The notes under the pieces: generated by a model
Database searches by the model: none
What the model was told of the DNA's origin: nothing
The model's input: only the letters and a program-made list of their open reading frames with translations
Origin: Flammeovirga sp. SJP92
GTDB taxonomy: Bacteria > Bacteroidota > Bacteroidia > Cytophagales > Flammeovirgaceae
Assembly: GCF_001583495.1 (NCBI RefSeq)
Contig: NZ_LQAQ01000123.1
Span: forward strand, 48,042 to 112,041
DNA length: 64,000 nt
Direction of reading: 5' to 3'
Program-made: the position numbers and the translations under genes
In this document: positions 37,484 through 46,073 of the stretch, in pieces
How the letters are laid out: the number at the start of each line of letters is the position of its first letter
Position numbering within the stretch: the stretch's first letter is position 1

Positions 37484-37697
37484 AACTCGCGGTAGCGAAA
37501 TAAAAACTGAAGGCTACCTATAAAAAAGACCCAATAATTTTTAAATTATTGAGTCTTATATCAAAATTAATTCACTAAAAAACTGTATCGTTTTTTCAGG
37601 GCATTACATATTGTCTTCACAGCTCCAATTTCTTTACTTCGTTTTTATCATTAATAGATGATTGACGAAAGAGGAATAGAAGCAATAGAAAAGACTT

Positions 37698-37964
37698 TTA
37701 ATAAGTAGTAATATGCAATGTATCATGAATGACCTCCATGCTCTTAATTTGCTTACTGTTCAATTTTTTCAAATCAATCACATTAAGGAGCTGATTATTA
37801 TAATAATACGAACCCTTTTTTGTCCATATAATACTCGATAGGACAAGAGTTTGCTTATTTTTATCAATCACCTCCATATCAAAGGAGCTTTTATCAGTAT
37901 AATGTGCACTGCTGTTACACCCTAATAGTACAAACAGAATAAAAAGAAGTAGATAGTTTTTCAT
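37698..37964 (-). CDS. Small unknown lipoprotein
   Basis: 88 residues with a clear lipoprotein signal, MKNYLLLFILFVLLGCNSS. The mature part of about 70 residues is beta-like (FDMEVIDKNKQTLVLSSIIW, KKGSYYYNNQLLNVIDLKKL) and ends MEVIHDTLHITTY. No family recognised. It stands alone between the insertion sequence and a non-coding region; the signal peptide makes a real gene likely. Confidence 0.6.
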   Translation of the reverse strand: MKNYLLLFILFVLLGCNSSAHYTDKSSFDMEVIDKNKQTLVLSSIIWTKKGSYYYNNQLLNVIDLKKLNSKQIKSMEVIHDTLHITTY

Positions 37965-38347
37965 AATTAGTTTCTTTAAGTCAGTCTACTTATTAGTCTT
38001 CATTTTTTAATTTTATAACCACAAAGAGGTGTTAAAAAATGCTAATTAATTAAATAACATAGAACAAAATAGAGAGTTTCTGATTTGATGAGGGTTGTCA
38101 TCCTAAGATAATTGTATCACATATTATTTTCAGTGAATACATTTGGATTATTTAATGAAAAATGACGGTAAGCACCTAAAAAATGTAATTTTTCTACTTA
38201 AATATTAACTTATGTTTAAAAAACTACCCTTAAGGGTAGTACAGTTTTATGTAATGTTATCTATCTTTACTATTGTTAAAGAAGGATAGAGACTTTGTTT
38301 TTATTCATCTCATTGTTGAAATTTATTTAAAGTACACTAAGCATTTA
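37965..38347. other. Non-coding stretch that may encode a small RNA on the plus strand
   Basis: No open frame of note. CTACCCTTAAGGGTAG at about 38223-38238 is a perfect palindrome. TATCTTTA near 38261 resembles a -7 box. A strong plus-strand terminator follows at 38348 with no plus-strand gene before it, which is the basis for the RNA suggestion. Confidence 0.3.
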
Positions 38348-38415
38348 AGCACTTTATTGATCGCTGCGATTCTTTACCTTCCAGCATGGTGATCGATAAA
38401 GTGCTCTTTTTTTTG
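38348..38415 (+). terminator. Orphan plus-strand terminator
   Basis: AGCACTTTATTGATCGC (38348-38364) pairs with GTGATCGATAAAGTGCT (38389-38405), 15 of 17 positions, followed by CTTTTTTTT. The nearest plus-strand gene upstream is the transposase about 930 bases away. The stem may also help end the minus-strand gene at 38431, although the T-run favours the plus strand. Confidence 0.7.
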
Positions 38416-38430
38416 TCCAATTTTTAATCT

Positions 38431-39732
38431 CTATTTTACTTCGGCTAAACGCTTTCCTACATTGGTATTCCAAGAGTAAATCTTTTTGATAGAAGGCATT
38501 CCCTTTAAAATCTCAAGTCCTTCATCACTGATATTAGTGGAATGAAGATTGATAACCTCTAAGTTTTGAAGCCCTTTTAAGGCCATTAAATCATTATCTT
38601 GAATTGATGTTTTACTTAAATTGAGTTTGACTAGATGAGTGTATTGCCCAATTTTCTTCAAATCTTCTCCATTGACTTCCTGTTCCTTTAAGTCTAGCCA
38701 AAGAATATTGTTTTTGATCGGTTCTAATGCTTGAATGTCTTGATGTATATCAATTTGTTTTGAAATAGAAACATCCAAAGCATTACTTCCCACTATTAGT
38801 TCTCTAATCTCAAAATGATTCTCTTTTAATTGAGTAATAATTGCCGGATCAATGGCTTCAAATGCATAGCTACTTTTACTCGCCTTGAACCCTAATCGTT
38901 GAAGTGCAATTTCCTCTAATTTTTCATCAGGTGACAAAGCCACTAGGGTAGTGTCAAAACTGCCCATTCCTTGATCGATCCAAAATGTAATCAATGCAAT
39001 ATCTTGATCAGAAAGAGGCTTTTTCCCTTCAGGAGGCATAATATCATCATGATGATGTGGTAAGGAAATTCGCTCTACAAAACTACTTTTACCAGAATTG
39101 CCAGCAACCACAAAAGTACCATTTTTACCACCTTTCAAAATAGAGGCTTTATTTGTCAGTGATAAGTTCCCTTTCTTTTTTTCTTCATTATGACAACTGA
39201 TACATTTGGTTTCAAGAATAGGGTAAACCAAATCACCAAATACTTGAGCTTCTTCAATAGAAGTAATTTCAGGTCTTTCAAATTCGTTGGGATGTTCGTT
39301 GAATTTGATGGGTGCGTACTGTGTCAAATAAGTCGAGCCATGTGTGAGGTTACCGCCCATATGACCTGTTGCACTGAGTAATATAAAAAGTAAACCTAAT
39401 GAAGGTTTATAAAATTGATTGTCTTTTTCTTTTAAAAAATAGGCTCCAAAAACCACCAATGTTGTGATAATTCCTAACCATTGATGTAGCTGAATACTTT
39501 CAAAATCGTAGTCACTTTCACCACTTCCAAGGAAATAACCTAAAACACATGTAATGATACCACTCACACCCCCCGAAAGTAAAATCAGTTTGACTACCTT
39601 TTTGGTGTGCTCTATTATTTTAAAATGCTCGGCGATTTCAATGATATAAACCATAAAGATAAAACCGATGGGAAGGTGTACCAATAGCGGGTGAAATCGA
39701 CCTATAAAGAGAGAAAAATTTGAAAAATCCAT
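38431..39732 (-). CDS. DUF2231-type membrane protein with c-type cytochrome (PSCyt1-like) and leucine-rich repeats
   Basis: 433 residues from ATG 39732 (a TTG 33 bases upstream is less likely). Residues 10-130 are four membrane segments of DUF2231 type (GRFHPLLVHLPIGFIFMVYI). The haem motif C177-ISC180-H181 with a later MPPEGKKPL is a Planctomycete-type cytochrome segment (VYPILETKCISCH ... SLTDQ-like end). Residues about 290-433 are leucine-rich repeats (LVKLNLSKTSIQDNDLMALK, NLEVINLHSTNISDEGLEIL). Together with the genes to 45879 it forms a set known from Planctomycetes and some marine Bacteroidota. The role is unknown; an electron-transfer or surface function is inferred. Confidence 0.88.
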   Translation of the reverse strand: MDFSNFSLFIGRFHPLLVHLPIGFIFMVYIIEIAEHFKIIEHTKKVVKLILLSGGVSGIITCVLGYFLGSGESDYDFESIQLHQWLGIITTLVVFGAYFLKEKDNQFYKPSLGLLFILLSATGHMGGNLTHGSTYLTQYAPIKFNEHPNEFERPEITSIEEAQVFGDLVYPILETKCISCHNEEKKKGNLSLTNKASILKGGKNGTFVVAGNSGKSSFVERISLPHHHDDIMPPEGKKPLSDQDIALITFWIDQGMGSFDTTLVALSPDEKLEEIALQRLGFKASKSSYAFEAIDPAIITQLKENHFEIRELIVGSNALDVSISKQIDIHQDIQALEPIKNNILWLDLKEQEVNGEDLKKIGQYTHLVKLNLSKTSIQDNDLMALKGLQNLEVINLHSTNISDEGLEILKGMPSIKKIYSWNTNVGKRLAEVK

Positions 39733-39811
39733 TTCGTTGAATTTATAATTTACAATGAGAATCAAGAGGTATTGATTTGTGATAAAACTGAATATTGTTT
39801 TCTATAACCGT

Positions 39812-39989
39812 ACATGTTTTTCAACTAGAAGTCGGAGACTTCTAATGATCTTTCAAGCACAAATGACGCTGTCGCTTAACATTTGCGCTAGGTCGTGGGA
39901 ATCAGTACCACTGGCGCGGATGTTAAGCGATAGCGTCATCCGTGCCTACAGATCACTAGAAATCTCCTGATTTCTAAAAAAATACATGT
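39812..39989. repeat. Large quasi-palindrome with flanking and internal hairpins
   Basis: The arms pair over most of their length: ACATGTTTTT with AAAAATACATGT at the ends, GCACAAATGACGCTGTCGCT with the reverse arm AGCGATAGCGTCATCCGTGC, and GCGC on both sides of the centre. Near each end is an 8-bp hairpin (TAGAAGTC-GGA-GACTTCTA and TAGAAATC-TCCT-GATTTCTA). It fills the gap between two minus-strand genes of the same cassette. The layout resembles the 206-bp element at 16398, but the sequence is different. No gene; the open frame here is an artefact. Confidence 0.7.
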
Positions 39990-40048
39990 TGGTTAGAATA
40001 GGGTAGTTCCCGTGAAACCTTGATTCGCATTAAATCATTCCTATTAAT

Positions 40049-41161
40049 TTATACACGCTCTAATTTCAAAGGCGCCGTATGCCCTGCATTCCACTGACAT
40101 ATGTACAGGTTTTTATCCTCATCTACACATACATCATGACCGTGAAGAATGGGTTGAGTAGGAAGCTGATAAGAAGCTTGAAGCTCACCTTTTTTATAAG
40201 TTGGAGCCGTACCACCTGGGTTGGAAACCACTTTGTCATCTTCCAGAATAGTCACAAAACCAGTGTGTTTTTTCCAGTTATGACCGCTTCCATCTTCAGG
40301 TCTAGACCAACAAACGCCAGCATATAAATTGTTTTCATCAAACACTGCACGACAAATGTACATGTTGGTGAGGTGAAGTTTTTTGACGAATTTTCCATCC
40401 AAAGTAAACCACTTGTACATATTTTCACTTCTTGACGAACAGCATAAAAGTGGCTGATTAGGATCACGTAAATCTAGCGTCACCCCATGAGCATTCATCA
40501 AATTGTAGTTCTTATCCTTGTTTTTATGCCCGCCCCATTTTCTGATAAATTGTCCTTTGGCATCATAATGTAAAATGTAGTCTTTACCGTAGCCATCTGC
40601 CACATAAATATCACCGTTGGGTGCGATGGCAACTTCAGTGGGGCAGAATAAATCACCGGGTTCGTATGCACCTACTGTTTGAGGGTGGCCGATATCAAAA
40701 ACGACTCTACCATCTAATGTTGTTTTAGAGACTCTACCGTTGTGATGCACCCACTTTCCGCTTTTATCCAAGAACCAACCTGAATCTGTCAAATAAAGGA
40801 AATCTTCTTCCCCTTCTTTGCTCAAAGTCAGACCATGACCACCCGGATAGGCAGTGCCCCAGTAATCTAAAAGCTTACCCGATTTATCAAAAATCATGAT
40901 GTTGTTGTCGGTATTATCACCAATCATGATCAATCTTCCTTTGCTGTCCATCACCATTTCATGGCAGTTAAGAATTGGGTTGCGGACACTGCTGATTTGT
41001 GCCCAATCTTTGTTGAGTTTATATTGATAATCACCATGCCCTAAAATGATTTCTGGAGCTGGTTTTTTCTTTAATATATTGAAACTATAAAGCGGAGAAG
41101 CCATAGCACCACCAAGAACGGCAATACTTGTGTTTTTTATAAATTGTCTTCTTGAGTTCAT
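40049..41161 (-). CDS. Tat-exported six-bladed NHL-type beta-propeller protein
   Basis: 370 residues. The start NSRRQFIKNTSIAVLGGAMA is a twin-arginine signal. Propeller blades are marked by NILNCHEMV-type and NHL-like stretches: CHEMVMDSKGRLIMIGDNTD, GGHGLTLSKEGEEDFLYLTD, PTEVAIAPNGDIYVADGYGK, NAHGVTLDLRDPNQPLL, GHDVCVDEDKNLYICQWNAG. NHL propellers of this type bind ligands or act as peptidylglycine lyase-like enzymes; function here is unknown. It starts six bases after the DUF1501 gene ends, so it is in the same transcript. Confidence 0.85.
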   Translation of the reverse strand: MNSRRQFIKNTSIAVLGGAMASPLYSFNILKKKPAPEIILGHGDYQYKLNKDWAQISSVRNPILNCHEMVMDSKGRLIMIGDNTDNNIMIFDKSGKLLDYWGTAYPGGHGLTLSKEGEEDFLYLTDSGWFLDKSGKWVHHNGRVSKTTLDGRVVFDIGHPQTVGAYEPGDLFCPTEVAIAPNGDIYVADGYGKDYILHYDAKGQFIRKWGGHKNKDKNYNLMNAHGVTLDLRDPNQPLLCCSSRSENMYKWFTLDGKFVKKLHLTNMYICRAVFDENNLYAGVCWSRPEDGSGHNWKKHTGFVTILEDDKVVSNPGGTAPTYKKGELQASYQLPTQPILHGHDVCVDEDKNLYICQWNAGHTAPLKLERV

Positions 41162-41167
41162 GGTAAA

Positions 41168-42649
41168 TTAAGATAAAATATCGTTGACAACATTTCCATG
41201 AACATCAGTCAGTCTAAATCTTCGTCCTTGGAATTTATAAGTAAGTTTTTCATGGTCAATGCCCATAATGTGCATTAGGGTAGCATGGAAATCATGTACG
41301 TGAACAGGATCTTTTACAATATTGTAGCTGAAATCATCCGTCTCTCCGTAGCTCATTCCTGCTTTTACTCCGGCTCCTGCCATCCACATACTGAAGCATT
41401 TCGGGTGATGGTCTCTACCGTAGCTTTGAGGCGTTAATTTTCCTTGAGAATACACCGTTCTACCAAATTCACCACCCCAAATCACAAGCGTATCTTCCAG
41501 TAAACCTCTTTGTTTTAGGTCTTTCAAGAAAGCGGCGGTAGGCTGATCTGTCATCTCACATTGCTTTTTCATTCCCCAAGGAAGTCCAGCATGATGATCC
41601 CATCCTCGGTGGTACAATTGTATAAACTTCACATCTTTCTCTAAAAGTCTTCTAGCCATCAAACAGTTGGCGGCGTAAGTGCCTGGTGTTCTACTGTCTT
41701 TGCCATACATCTCAAAAACCTCATCCGGTTCGTCTGACATATCAGTCACTTCTGGAACGGAAGTTTGCATTCTGAAGGCCATTTCATATTGTGAAATTCG
41801 AGCATCCACTTCAGGATCACCATAAGCAGAATTCTGCACCTCATTCAATTCCTTCAAATAAGAAAGCATGTCTTTACGGTCCTCATGATGATAATTTTCA
41901 GGATTATTGAGGAACAAAACGGGGTCTTTTCCACTTCTAAACTGCACTCCTTGATGTTGAGTAGGCAGGAAGCCATTCCCCCATAACCTAGAGTAAAGGG
42001 GTTGGCCACCATTTCCGGAAGTTAAAACAATAAAATTAGGAAAGTTCTTATTATCAGAACCCAATCCATAACTCATCCATGATCCAATCGACGGACGCCC
42101 CGGTAATTGGTGTCCGGTTTGGAAGAAGGTAATGGCAGGGTCGTGGTTGATCTGTTCGGTGTACATGGATTTGATGATGCAGAGGTCATCGACCATTGAA
42201 GCCGTGTGCGGAAGCAATTCACTTACCCAAGTTCTACTCTCTCCATGTTGCTTGAATTTGAACTTGGAAGGAGCGATGGGAAGTGAAGATTGTTGTGCAC
42301 TCATGGCAGTCAAACGTTGCCCTTGACGAACGGAAGAGGGAAGTTCTTTGCCAAACATATCTGTTAGTTTTGGCTTATAATCAAACGTCTCAAATTGTGA
42401 GGGGCCACCGCTTTGGAACAAATACACAACACGTTTCGCCTTTGGTAAAAAGTGGGGGAGACTTTGCGTTATTTCTTCTTGAATAGTCTTTTTTGGACTT
42501 CCAAAAACCTTTTCCAAACCCATCAATGAACCCAATGCAAATGCACCGATTCCCATGGAAGTGGTGGTGAGAAAGTGCCTTCTGTCCATTTTCTTTTCTA
42601 CAGATTGAAGGTCTTTATTATTCGATCTGAATTTCTTTTTATTACACAT
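41168..42649 (-). CDS. DUF1501 family, Tat-exported sulfatase-fold protein
   Basis: 493 residues from ATG 42649; the Tat signal MDRRHFLTTTSMGIGAFALG starts at residue 21, so ATG 42589 is an alternative start. DUF1501 features: VVYLFQSGGPSQFETFDYKP, PGRPSIGSWMSYGLGSDNKN, FIQLYHRGWDHHAGLP, and TLVIWGGEFGRTVYSQGKLT followed by GRDHHPKCFSMWMAGAGV. DUF1501 proteins share the alkaline phosphatase/sulfatase fold and accompany DUF1549/DUF1553 proteins in Planctomycetes. It lies five bases past the stop of the DUF1549 gene. The reaction is unknown. Confidence 0.92.
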   Translation of the reverse strand: MCNKKKFRSNNKDLQSVEKKMDRRHFLTTTSMGIGAFALGSLMGLEKVFGSPKKTIQEEITQSLPHFLPKAKRVVYLFQSGGPSQFETFDYKPKLTDMFGKELPSSVRQGQRLTAMSAQQSSLPIAPSKFKFKQHGESRTWVSELLPHTASMVDDLCIIKSMYTEQINHDPAITFFQTGHQLPGRPSIGSWMSYGLGSDNKNFPNFIVLTSGNGGQPLYSRLWGNGFLPTQHQGVQFRSGKDPVLFLNNPENYHHEDRKDMLSYLKELNEVQNSAYGDPEVDARISQYEMAFRMQTSVPEVTDMSDEPDEVFEMYGKDSRTPGTYAANCLMARRLLEKDVKFIQLYHRGWDHHAGLPWGMKKQCEMTDQPTAAFLKDLKQRGLLEDTLVIWGGEFGRTVYSQGKLTPQSYGRDHHPKCFSMWMAGAGVKAGMSYGETDDFSYNIVKDPVHVHDFHATLMHIMGIDHEKLTYKFQGRRFRLTDVHGNVVNDILS

Positions 42650-42654
42650 AATGT

Positions 42655-45600
42655 TTATCGTCTGGTAATGGTAGCATCTGAGTTGAGAATCAAGCTGGCT
42701 ACAATGGCATTGGCGGCCACTTTTGATGGATTTAATCGAGTATCCAAGGCTGATTCACCGGCGGAAAGCCAACCTTTTGTTTTCTCTGGTGAAGTCTCAA
42801 AACGCTGTATCTCTTTTGTTTGCACTTCTTTTAATAGTGCTAATTCTTGATTGGAAATAGCGCGACCTGTCAATTTGTAATAGACCGTTTGAATGCCTTC
42901 ATCAATAAAATCACTCTTTGTAATTTCTTCCCCTAACTTTCTACAGGCTTCCAAGTAAGTCGGGTCGTTCATAAGTACTAATGCTTGAAGTGGCGTATTG
43001 GTTTTTTGTCTTTTGACAGCACATTCACTCCTCTCAGGCTGATCAAAAGTCGATTGCGTAGGATTGGGAACCGTCCTTTTCCAAAAGGTATATAAACTCC
43101 TTCGGTATAAATCATCACCGTGATCTTGCACATAAGTGCCACCGTTCATTTTCCATAATCCTTCAGGTTGATAAGGCTTCACACTTTTACCGCCTACTTT
43201 CGGTTTTAGTAAATTACTGGCTAGTAGTGCATTATCTCTCATCATCTCACTACTCAGTCTAAATTGAGGTCCTCTAGCCAAAAGTGTGTTGTAAGGGTCT
43301 TTTTCTCTTAATTCTGGTGAACAATGACTACTTTGTCTATAAGTGGCCGACATCACGATTTTCTTCTGAAGTGTTTTTACATCCCATCCACTTTCAATAA
43401 ATTCCAATGCCAAATGATCCAAAAGTTTAGGGTGAGTGGGTAGTTTTCCTTGATTGCCAAAATCTCCTGTAGTTTCCACAATGCCAGTTCCAAAATAGTT
43501 TTGCCAATAGCGATTCACGGCTACTCTAGCAGGGAGTGGGTTACGAGGGTCTACGATCCATTTTGCCAGTCCTAATCTGTTTTTAGGAAGCTCTTTATCA
43601 AAAGGGAGGATTGCGTTGGGTGTATTAGGATATACTTTTTCGCCATGTTCGCTGTACACACCACGCTCTAAAATATAAGCTTGACGAGGCGTTTCCATTT
43701 CCTTCATCACCATTACCTCTTTCAAAGTGTCATAAGTATAATCCAATTCCTTTTTGGACTTGAGGTAATCATTTTTGGCCCATTGCACTTCCTTAGAAAC
43801 CCTCTGTTTATAATGCTCTTTCAATAGCGTTTTCTCATCCGCTGATAAAGAAGAAACATTTTTAGCAAGCAGTGCTTTTGTATGTTGAGGGGCAAAAAGG
43901 TGTTGCACTTCCAAAGGCGTCAAGCAGGTATTGAACACATCTACTTCATCCACTTTAGCGTCTTTTAAACCAAACCCTCTCCAACGTGCCCCAACCTGTA
44001 AACCTGGCTCGATTGGAGTGGCATAGATCACGTCTTCATAATTATTGAAAATGATACTTTTAGTAAGGTTGTCTTTGGTGGTGTTCATCTCAGCGACTGT
44101 ACCATCAACATATAAAGTCACGCCTTCTGCTTTGCTTTTTCCATCATAGGTCAATGTCAAATGCACCCATTGATCCCTTGGGAAATCGTCTTTTGTTTCC
44201 TGAATTATAGCATTTTCTGGGTAGGTATGCGCAAGCATTGTTTGCAGTTTATTATCCTTTAGATACAGCGTATAACCTTTTACAGAGTGAAGCATCACTG
44301 CTTTATTTTTATGGAAAATCACCCCTTCTTTTAGGCCTTCAGGAATGTTCACCCAAATACTAATCGAAAAAGGATCATTACGGTCAAATACACCAACAGG
44401 CTTCATGTCAATCCATGTGTCACCATTCAGTAAAATACCTTTCCCTTCTTTTCCTTCCGTATAATTTGCGACTTCATTTTTAGAAGTTTTACGAATCATT
44501 TTAGCCTTCTTGCCCGTGATGTCGTTCTTCAAATTGCCATTCAAAGAGAAATCAGCGACTTTATGTTTTCTAGCCGAAAGAGAAGCCGTGTGATAAGCTG
44601 AGGTATTGATCCACTGTTCCGCAGTACTTTCCGCTTTTTGCTCCGCCGATTTTACTTTTTCATCTTTTTGCTGACAGATTTTTTCTAAGTAAGCAATCAC
44701 TTCTTCTTGTTCTTCCGTTGGCAATGTCATCGTAGGAACCGGAATATCGTTAGGGTCCCAAGAGATTTGACCGGTTTCATTGACATTATTAAAGAAGCTG
44801 TAGATCTCGTAATAATTTTTCTGAGTGATCGGGTCGTATTTATGATCATGACACCTCGCACAAGCGAAAGTCAAACCCATCATGCCTTGACCTACAACAG
44901 CAGTTCTATCCGCTACATATTCTACTCTAAACTCTTCATCTACAATACCACCTTCAGCATTTTGAGGGTGAAGTCGATTAAAGCCAGTTGCTAACACTTG
45001 ATCTCTTGTTGGATTTGGCAGTAAATCACCTGCCAGCTGATAAATCAAGAAAGAATCATACGCCATATTATTATTGAAAGAGGCAATCACCCAATCTCTC
45101 CATGGACTCATATCTCTGTAGCGGTCCACTTGATAGCCGTGAGTATCAGCATAACGGGCAAGGTCCATCCAATCGGTCGCCATTTTTTCACCATAAGCTT
45201 CAGAAGCGATCAATCGGTCCACTTGCTTTTCATACGCATTCTCATCATTGTCATTCAGAAATGCATCAAGGTCTTGTTGAGTAGGAGGAAGTCCGGTAAG
45301 GTCAAGCGAAACTCTTCTGAGCAAAAGAGATTTTTCAGCTTCCACTGATGGTTTTAGTTTTTCCTGTTTTAACCTTTTATATACATAATCATCTATCTCA
45401 TTCTGTCCCCAACCCTCTGCTTTTTCAACTTCTGATTTCGCCATAGGCACAAAAGACCAATGCGGTTTATATTCTGCACCGTCTTCAATCCATTTAATCA
45501 GCGTCGCTTTCTCTGTTGCTGTAAGACTAAGGTGAGATTCGGGAGTGGGCATGATCAATTCAGGATCTTCCGTTAAGATTCTTCTGACTGCTTCACTGCT

Positions 45601-45879
45601 TTTTGGACTACCCGGAACGATAGCATATTTACCTTTCGATTCTGTCAGTTCTTGCGTAGCCGTTGCATAACTATGTAATTGTAATCCGGCTACAATTTTT
45701 CCTTTATCCGGTCCATGACAAGCAAAGCATTTATCCGATAATATTGGTTTGATATCTTTATTAAAATCCAGTTCAGCCGGTAGTTCTTCATACGCTATTT
45801 CCACTTCTTGGGGTAAGTCCATTTTACAGGAGGATAGCAAGTAGAGCAATAGCAAAATAAATAAGCTATGAGATTTCAT
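42655..45879 (-). CDS. Planctomycete-type cytochrome - DUF1549 - LamG - DUF1553 lipoprotein
   Basis: 1074 residues. Lipoprotein signal: ILLLLYLLSSCKMD. The haem-binding C51-FAC54-H55 region is PSCyt1-type (DIKPILSDKCFACHGPDKGK). DUF1549 follows (WGQNEIDDYVYKRLKQEKLK ... ADTHGYQVDRYRDMSPWRDW ... FACARCHDHKYDPITQKNYY, a second CxxCH). A LamG/concanavalin-like domain lies at about 445-640 (FSISIWVNIPEGLKEGVIFH). DUF1553 ends the protein (LPARVAVNRYWQNYFGTGIV ... QALVLMNDPTYLEACRKLGE). In Planctomycetes these proteins always go with DUF1501 and are thought to act in polysaccharide use or respiration; not proven. Confidence 0.93.
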   Translation of the reverse strand: MKSHSLFILLLLYLLSSCKMDLPQEVEIAYEELPAELDFNKDIKPILSDKCFACHGPDKGKIVAGLQLHSYATATQELTESKGKYAIVPGSPKSSEAVRRILTEDPELIMPTPESHLSLTATEKATLIKWIEDGAEYKPHWSFVPMAKSEVEKAEGWGQNEIDDYVYKRLKQEKLKPSVEAEKSLLLRRVSLDLTGLPPTQQDLDAFLNDNDENAYEKQVDRLIASEAYGEKMATDWMDLARYADTHGYQVDRYRDMSPWRDWVIASFNNNMAYDSFLIYQLAGDLLPNPTRDQVLATGFNRLHPQNAEGGIVDEEFRVEYVADRTAVVGQGMMGLTFACARCHDHKYDPITQKNYYEIYSFFNNVNETGQISWDPNDIPVPTMTLPTEEQEEVIAYLEKICQQKDEKVKSAEQKAESTAEQWINTSAYHTASLSARKHKVADFSLNGNLKNDITGKKAKMIRKTSKNEVANYTEGKEGKGILLNGDTWIDMKPVGVFDRNDPFSISIWVNIPEGLKEGVIFHKNKAVMLHSVKGYTLYLKDNKLQTMLAHTYPENAIIQETKDDFPRDQWVHLTLTYDGKSKAEGVTLYVDGTVAEMNTTKDNLTKSIIFNNYEDVIYATPIEPGLQVGARWRGFGLKDAKVDEVDVFNTCLTPLEVQHLFAPQHTKALLAKNVSSLSADEKTLLKEHYKQRVSKEVQWAKNDYLKSKKELDYTYDTLKEVMVMKEMETPRQAYILERGVYSEHGEKVYPNTPNAILPFDKELPKNRLGLAKWIVDPRNPLPARVAVNRYWQNYFGTGIVETTGDFGNQGKLPTHPKLLDHLALEFIESGWDVKTLQKKIVMSATYRQSSHCSPELREKDPYNTLLARGPQFRLSSEMMRDNALLASNLLKPKVGGKSVKPYQPEGLWKMNGGTYVQDHGDDLYRRSLYTFWKRTVPNPTQSTFDQPERSECAVKRQKTNTPLQALVLMNDPTYLEACRKLGEEITKSDFIDEGIQTVYYKLTGRAISNQELALLKEVQTKEIQRFETSPEKTKGWLSAGESALDTRLNPSKVAANAIVASLILNSDATITRR

Positions 45880-46073
45880 TCCATTAAAAAAGTTTGAGTG
45901 TGTGAGATAATTCTGACTCTAAATTTCATGAACAATTCCTCCTTCCCCTAAAAAATGACATAGACTCTATATAGACAAGTGTGAATTTTACATCAAAAAA
46001 ATTGTAGACAAACCTTATTACAGGCATATTTAGGAGGGTTTTTCCAATAGACAATCCCAAAACTTCAATTTTT

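Larger units (their letters stand above)
36096..37608 (+). mobile_element. Complete IS3-family insertion sequence (1513 bp)
   Basis: The left end TGTAAAGTCCTAAAATAACG (36096 onward) and the inverted right end TGTAATGCCCTGAAAAAACG (reading inward from 37608) match at about 20 of the first 24 positions, and the element has the TG...CA ends of the IS3 family. TAT is found on both outer flanks, a plausible 3-bp target duplication. It carries overlapping OrfA and OrfB with a frameshift site. Its 3' non-coding part (37418-37583) is long for this family and contains large hairpins. It appears intact and may be active. Confidence 0.88.

Noticed and set aside
39779..39970. 63-codon open frame
   Set aside because: It lies almost wholly within the large palindrome and has no protein-like features.
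46030..46060. AGGAGGGT as a Shine-Dalgarno site for the TPR regulator gene
   Set aside because: It is about 40 bases before the ATG, too far, and Bacteroidota rarely rely on strong Shine-Dalgarno sites.
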